Positions 7,359 to 11,016 of a stretch of DNA of 11,016 bases are shown in pieces. Numbering within the stretch: position 1 is the first letter of the stretch; every line of letters starts with the position of its first letter. The DNA is from Candidatus Zipacnadia bacterium (GTDB lineage Bacteria; Armatimonadota; Zipacnadia; Zipacnadales; Zipacnadaceae). Below the pieces are notes generated by a model, which was not told the DNA's origin, searched no databases, and was given only the letters and a program-made list of their open reading frames with translations. A program made the translations under genes and the position numbers. The stretch lies in contig JALGTJ010000067.1 in the NCBI GenBank assembly GCA_029821415.1, forward strand, positions 1 to 11,016. The letters are read 5' to 3'.

Positions 7359-8645
7359 ATGAACGGTGATCTGATAGAAGCACTTGAACAACTGCAAAAA
7401 GAGAAGGATATTCCAATGTCTGCGTTGCTGCAGACTGTGGAGATAGCCATGACTTCGGCATATCGCAAGCGATATGGCGGACTCAGTAATGTCTATATCA
7501 AGATAGACCCGGAACAAAAGAAAGTGCGGCTGTTTGCCCGCAATCCAGAGCACAGTGCCAACGTGGACTCGGACGAAGCAGAGCTGGACGAAGCTAACCT
7601 GGACCTGGCCACTATCGAAGCTTCCGATATCTACGAAGAACAGGAAATCGATGCCCATGATTTCGGCCGTATTGCGGCCCAGACCGCCAAACAGGTGGTC
7701 ATCCAGCGGATCCGGGAAGCGGAGCGAGAGATCACTTATGACAAGTTCGTGCAGCGCATTGGCGAGGTCGTCACTGCTGAGGTCCAGCGCCGTGACGCTC
7801 GTAGCGTCTTCCTAATGATCGGTGACGCTGAGGCCATCCTCCCTTCCAACGAACAGATCCCGGGGGAACCCTACCGATTCAACGATCGAATCAGGGTCTA
7901 CATCCTCAACGTGCACAGAACCACCAAGAATCCGCAAATCATTGTCTCCCGGACCCATCCAGTTCTGATCAAGCGACTCTTTGAACTGGAAGTCCCCGAG
8001 GTCTACGAGGGGATCGTAGAGATCATGGCGGTGGCTCGCGAGCCGGGAGCACGTTCAAAGGTGGCTGTCCGTTCCAACGACCCGCAGGTTGATCCGGTAG
8101 GTGCCTGCGTGGGGCATCGGGGAGGACGGGTACAAGCCATTGTTGATGAGCTACGCGGCGAGAAAATTGATATTGTCCGCTACGATGATGAAACAACTGA
8201 GTACCTTAAGAATGCCCTGTCTCCAGCCCGAGTTAGTCAGGTGATACTTCAGGAGGACGAACAGACGGCGACGGTCATTGCTCCGGACGATCAGCTTTCG
8301 CTGGCGATCGGCCGCCACGGCCAGAACGTACGACTGGCGGCTCAGCTCACTGGCTGGAAGATCGACATACGCAGTCATACTCAGTGGGCAGAACAGCAGG
8401 AAGCGGCCAAGGCGGAGGCCAGCAAGGGCGGGACAATGCGCGTTTACGAACTGGCCCAGGAACTGAATGTCGAAAGCCGGGACCTGGTAGAGATATTGCA
8501 AGACGAGGGTATTGACATAACCAGTCATGCCAGCAACATCAATGCTCAGCAAGCACAGATGCTGCGAGACCTGTTGGCCGGTGGTGAAGGTACGTTAGAG
8601 GAACTGGAAGCTGGGGAAATAGTTATCGATGTAGATGAGACGTAG
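7359..8645 (+). CDS. nusA: Transcription factor NusA with C-terminal IF2_N-like domain
   Basis: NusA binds RNA polymerase and nascent RNA and controls pausing, termination and antitermination. The 428-residue product has the standard order: an N-terminal polymerase-binding domain (about 1-130, starting NGDLIEALEQLQKEKDI), an S1 domain (135-198), KH1 with GHRG at 252-255, and KH2 with GRHG at 318-321 followed by RLAAQLTGWKIDI. After an Ala/Glu linker, residues 360-410 form an extra domain starting MRVYELAQELNVESRDLVEIL, then DEGIDITSHASNI. This matches the IF2_N fold of initiation factor 2 and not the acidic repeats of E. coli NusA. The tail is acidic (IVIDVDET). The ATG at 7359 is supported by AAGGGG (7345-7350) 8 nt upstream and by the family N-terminus; an in-frame TTG at 7317 lies further upstream. 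infB follows after 77 nt. Confidence 0.95.
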   Translation: MNGDLIEALEQLQKEKDIPMSALLQTVEIAMTSAYRKRYGGLSNVYIKIDPEQKKVRLFARNPEHSANVDSDEAELDEANLDLATIEASDIYEEQEIDAHDFGRIAAQTAKQVVIQRIREAEREITYDKFVQRIGEVVTAEVQRRDARSVFLMIGDAEAILPSNEQIPGEPYRFNDRIRVYILNVHRTTKNPQIIVSRTHPVLIKRLFELEVPEVYEGIVEIMAVAREPGARSKVAVRSNDPQVDPVGACVGHRGGRVQAIVDELRGEKIDIVRYDDETTEYLKNALSPARVSQVILQEDEQTATVIAPDDQLSLAIGRHGQNVRLAAQLTGWKIDIRSHTQWAEQQEAAKAEASKGGTMRVYELAQELNVESRDLVEILQDEGIDITSHASNINAQQAQMLRDLLAGGEGTLEELEAGEIVIDVDET

Positions 8646-8722
8646 TTTACTAACAACAGTTAGGCTGCACAACGGCCCGCTCGTACCCTGAGCAGGCGGC
8701 AATGATGTGGAGGTAGTGACAT

Positions 8723-10711
8723 TTGGCTAAGATTCGCCTTTTCGCTCTAGCCAACAAATTGGGATTACGTACCGAGGCGCTCATCAAGGTACTCAACGAT
8801 ATGGGCGTGGAGAACGTCAGCCTAGCGTCAGCGGTTGATCCAGATACTGCCTCAGCAGCAGTCGAGCTACTCGCCGAACAAGCCGAGGAAGCTCGCCGCC
8901 AGGCTCAAGCTGCTGCCGAGGCTCAGGCCGAGCAGGAGGAGACTCGCACCAGAACCGACGACGAACCGGTACTGGTTGAAGACGAACAGGAGGAAGAATT
9001 CGCACCTCCTGTTCACGATGCGGACCTCAAAGAGGGCTTGGCGGAACTGGAACGATACCTGGCCGAACTGCAGGCTGCCACTGAACAGGAACGCCCCGCA
9101 GTCCCAGAGGTCAAACCACTTTCCGAACGGGCGGCCCGCCCCACTGGCGAGCGTCCCGCCTCTGCAGTGGACGTCCCCCCGGTCGTGACTGTGTTGGGGC
9201 ACGTTGACCACGGTAAGACGACTCTGTTGGATGCTCTACGCCAGACCGACGTGGTCTCCAGCGAAAGCGGTGGCATCACCCAGCACATCGGTGCCTCGGA
9301 AGTGTCTATCAATGATCACACCATCGTCTTCTTAGATACGCCTGGCCATGAGGCCTTCACAGCCATGCGAGCACGCGGTGCTCAGGTTACGGACGTAGCC
9401 GTCCTGGTGGTGGCGGCGGATGATGGTGTAATGCCCCAGACTGTGGAGGCAATCAACCACATACGGGCAGCCGGTGTGCCTATGATCGTAGCTATCAACA
9501 AGATTGATGTGCCCAACGCTGACCCGGCTGCCGTCCAGCAACAGCTACTCCAGCACGAGATCGTACCAGAAGAATTGGGCGGCGACACAATAGTGGTACC
9601 CATCTCTGCGCTTAAGCGCGAGGGGCTGGACGAACTGCTGGAGATGATCCTACTGGTGGCGGAGACGGAGCGGCTGTGGGCTGACCCGAAGGGCGAGTTT
9701 ATCGGCGTTGTAATCGAGTCAAGCATAAGCCCCAGCGAAGGCCCCCTGGCTACTATACTGATCCGTAATGGTACAATCTCAGTGGGCGATATCATGGTCT
9801 GCGGCGCCTCATGGGGGCGTATACGTCGGCTGCGCGACTGGCGTGGCAAGTCTGTCAAGACTATGCCACCCGGCCATCCCGTGGAAGTGGTGGGGCTGTC
9901 GGATATAGTAGAAGCTGGCCAGATAGTAGAGCTTGCGGATAGCCCCAGAGAGGCCCGCAACAAGGCTGAGCAGATTCGGGATGCCGAGCGAGAGCGCAGC
10001 CTTATGGGCCAGGCTGAAGTTCAACTACGGCAGATACAACAACAATTCGGTAGCGAGCAGGTCAAAGAACTCAATATCGTGCTGAAGTCGGATGTTTGGG
10101 GCACGGCACAGGCCATTGAGGCTAGCCTCAACAAGCTGGCTAAACAGCTCGACGAAATCCAAATAAACGTGGTGCACAGCGCTGTGGGCGAGGTAACACA
10201 GTCCGATGTGCTCCTGGCAGCCGCCTCGGAGGCAATCATAATAGCCTTCCGCGTTGCTGTTAGCAACGAGGCGCGGCGCGCCGCCCAGGATGAGCATGTT
10301 GAGATACGCAACTATTATGTGATTTACGACGTGCTCGATGACATCCGTCGAGCCATGCTTGGAATGCTAGAACCCATCTACGAGGAGCAGCTCATTGGGC
10401 AAGCCGAAGTGCTGCAAACCTTCGACATCTCACGGATTGGCGTTATCGCCGGCTGTCGTGTGACGAATGGACGAATGGAGCGGGGCGCTCGCATTGAGGT
10501 CACACGCAATGGCAACCAAGTGTTCGACGGCGAGCTAAGCTCACTGCGCCGATTCGAAAACGATGTCACCGCGGTTGAAGCGCCTCAGGAATGCGGCATA
10601 GCCGCTCACGACTTCAACGCCTGGGAACCAGGTGACATCATCAAGGCCTATCAAAAGGTTGAAGTAGAACGGCCACTGTCTGGAGAACCCGCCGAGTCCT
10701 CCAGCCCATAG
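8723..10711 (+). CDS. infB: Translation initiation factor IF-2
   Basis: IF2 is the GTPase that brings fMet-tRNA to the 30S subunit and promotes subunit joining. The 662-residue protein is on the short side for bacteria. Domains: IF2_N at 1-53 (IRLFALANKLGLRTEALIKVL), a Gln/Glu/Ala-rich linker to about 150, and a G domain with G1 GHVDHGKT (159-166), the GGITQHIGA switch, G3 DTPGHE (205-210), G4 NKID (259-262) and G5 SAL. Domain II follows (EGPLATILIRNGTISVGDIM), then domain III (ELNIVLKSDVWGTAQAIEASL) and the C-terminal fMet-tRNA-binding barrel (ISRIGVIAGCRVTNGRMERGA, ECGIAAHDF, GDIIKAY). All GTPase motifs are intact. The start is TTG, supported by GGAGGT (8709-8714) 8 nt upstream and by MAKIRLF matching the usual IF2 N-terminus. 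It is third in the rimP-nusA-infB operon. Confidence 0.98.
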   Translation: MAKIRLFALANKLGLRTEALIKVLNDMGVENVSLASAVDPDTASAAVELLAEQAEEARRQAQAAAEAQAEQEETRTRTDDEPVLVEDEQEEEFAPPVHDADLKEGLAELERYLAELQAATEQERPAVPEVKPLSERAARPTGERPASAVDVPPVVTVLGHVDHGKTTLLDALRQTDVVSSESGGITQHIGASEVSINDHTIVFLDTPGHEAFTAMRARGAQVTDVAVLVVAADDGVMPQTVEAINHIRAAGVPMIVAINKIDVPNADPAAVQQQLLQHEIVPEELGGDTIVVPISALKREGLDELLEMILLVAETERLWADPKGEFIGVVIESSISPSEGPLATILIRNGTISVGDIMVCGASWGRIRRLRDWRGKSVKTMPPGHPVEVVGLSDIVEAGQIVELADSPREARNKAEQIRDAERERSLMGQAEVQLRQIQQQFGSEQVKELNIVLKSDVWGTAQAIEASLNKLAKQLDEIQINVVHSAVGEVTQSDVLLAAASEAIIIAFRVAVSNEARRAAQDEHVEIRNYYVIYDVLDDIRRAMLGMLEPIYEEQLIGQAEVLQTFDISRIGVIAGCRVTNGRMERGARIEVTRNGNQVFDGELSSLRRFENDVTAVEAPQECGIAAHDFNAWEPGDIIKAYQKVEVERPLSGEPAESSSP

Positions 10712-10776
10712 CCACTTTTCACCCGACCAGCTCTTTAGCTAACACTGCAAACCTTGCCCGTAAAGCAGACAGAAAG

Positions 10777-11016
10777 ATGCCTGTCTTCGTTGGCTTACTA
10801 GTCACCGAGTTGACCATACCAGAAGCTGCCAGCCTCAAGGACAAGCGTCGCGCCCTGCGCAGCCTGTTGACACGTATGCCCAATAAGTTTAATGTGGCCG
10901 TAGCAGAAGTCGACCATCTTGACTCTCATCAGCGTGCCAGGATTGCTACGACTGCAGTAAGCAATACTAAAGCGCACGTCCACAGCATTCTGATGGCGGC
11001 ATCGCAATTCATTGAG
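10777..11016 (+). CDS. ylxP: DUF503 family protein (YlxP-like), 3' end outside window
   Basis: The frame is open from the ATG at 10777 to the window edge, giving 80 residues. The typical DUF503 pattern is clear: a VFVGLLVTELTIPEAASLKDKR start, RALRSLLTRM, NKFNVAVAEVDHLDSHQRAR, and AVSNTKAHVHSIL. Family members are about 90-100 residues, so only the last few are missing. The family lies between infB and rbfA in many bacteria, including Bacillus ylxP, and is thought to act with ribosome or RNA metabolism, but its biochemical role is unproven. The gene begins 65 nt after infB with only a weak purine stretch (AGAAAG) as ribosome-binding site. rbfA would be the expected next gene. Confidence 0.9.
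   Translation, partial: MPVFVGLLVTELTIPEAASLKDKRRALRSLLTRMPNKFNVAVAEVDHLDSHQRARIATTAVSNTKAHVHSILMAASQFIE

Noticed and set aside
9382..9963. 193-codon minus-strand frame inside infB
   Set aside because: It is an antisense shadow of the conserved GTPase gene, Ser/Thr/Ile-rich without motifs or a ribosome-binding site.
1..11016. CRISPR array, insertion sequence, phage or toxin-antitoxin module
   Set aside because: I saw no spaced direct repeats, transposase, integrase or terminal inverted repeats anywhere in the window.

Overview
The window looks like chromosomal DNA of a Gram-negative-type (diderm), moderately GC-rich bacterium, probably from a deep-branching or uncultured lineage. The evidence is a secreted, beta-rich protein ending in an aromatic residue (outer-membrane barrel-like), a GH106-like glycoside hydrolase, and a transcription/translation operon whose proteins are clearly bacterial but far from E. 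coli or Bacillus. Armatimonadota is one candidate, but this is a guess from gene style and not a phylogenetic result.

Left third (1-3860, + strand): the 3' part of a large glycoside hydrolase gene, entered in mid-gene and broken by two frameshifts and apparently an in-frame deletion, followed by a predicted outer-membrane beta-barrel protein of unknown family. Middle (3900-6558, - strand): reading leftwards, a TPR protein with an inactivated M48 peptidase-like domain, an MgtC/SapB membrane protein that starts 1 nt after it, a frameshifted OsmC-family gene, tRNA-Asp(GTC) with an encoded CCA, and a rho-independent terminator.

Right half (6697-11016, + strand): a consensus-like sigma70 promoter, a leader of about 100 nt with a perfect 9-bp hairpin, then rimP, nusA, infB and the start of a DUF503 (ylxP) gene. 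This is the conserved operon for ribosome maturation, transcription elongation/termination and translation initiation. No ylxR or L7Ae-like gene lies between nusA and infB. The main oddity is that NusA carries a C-terminal domain that looks like the N-terminal domain of initiation factor IF2 (IF2_N), beginning exactly at an in-frame ATG with a plausible Shine-Dalgarno sequence, while infB next door has its own, more divergent IF2_N. This is the best candidate for something undescribed. The dead M48-like TPR protein coupled to MgtC is the second.

The housekeeping genes on the right are intact, while two accessory genes on the left are frameshifted. That fits either real decay of dispensable genes or local assembly error; reads would decide.
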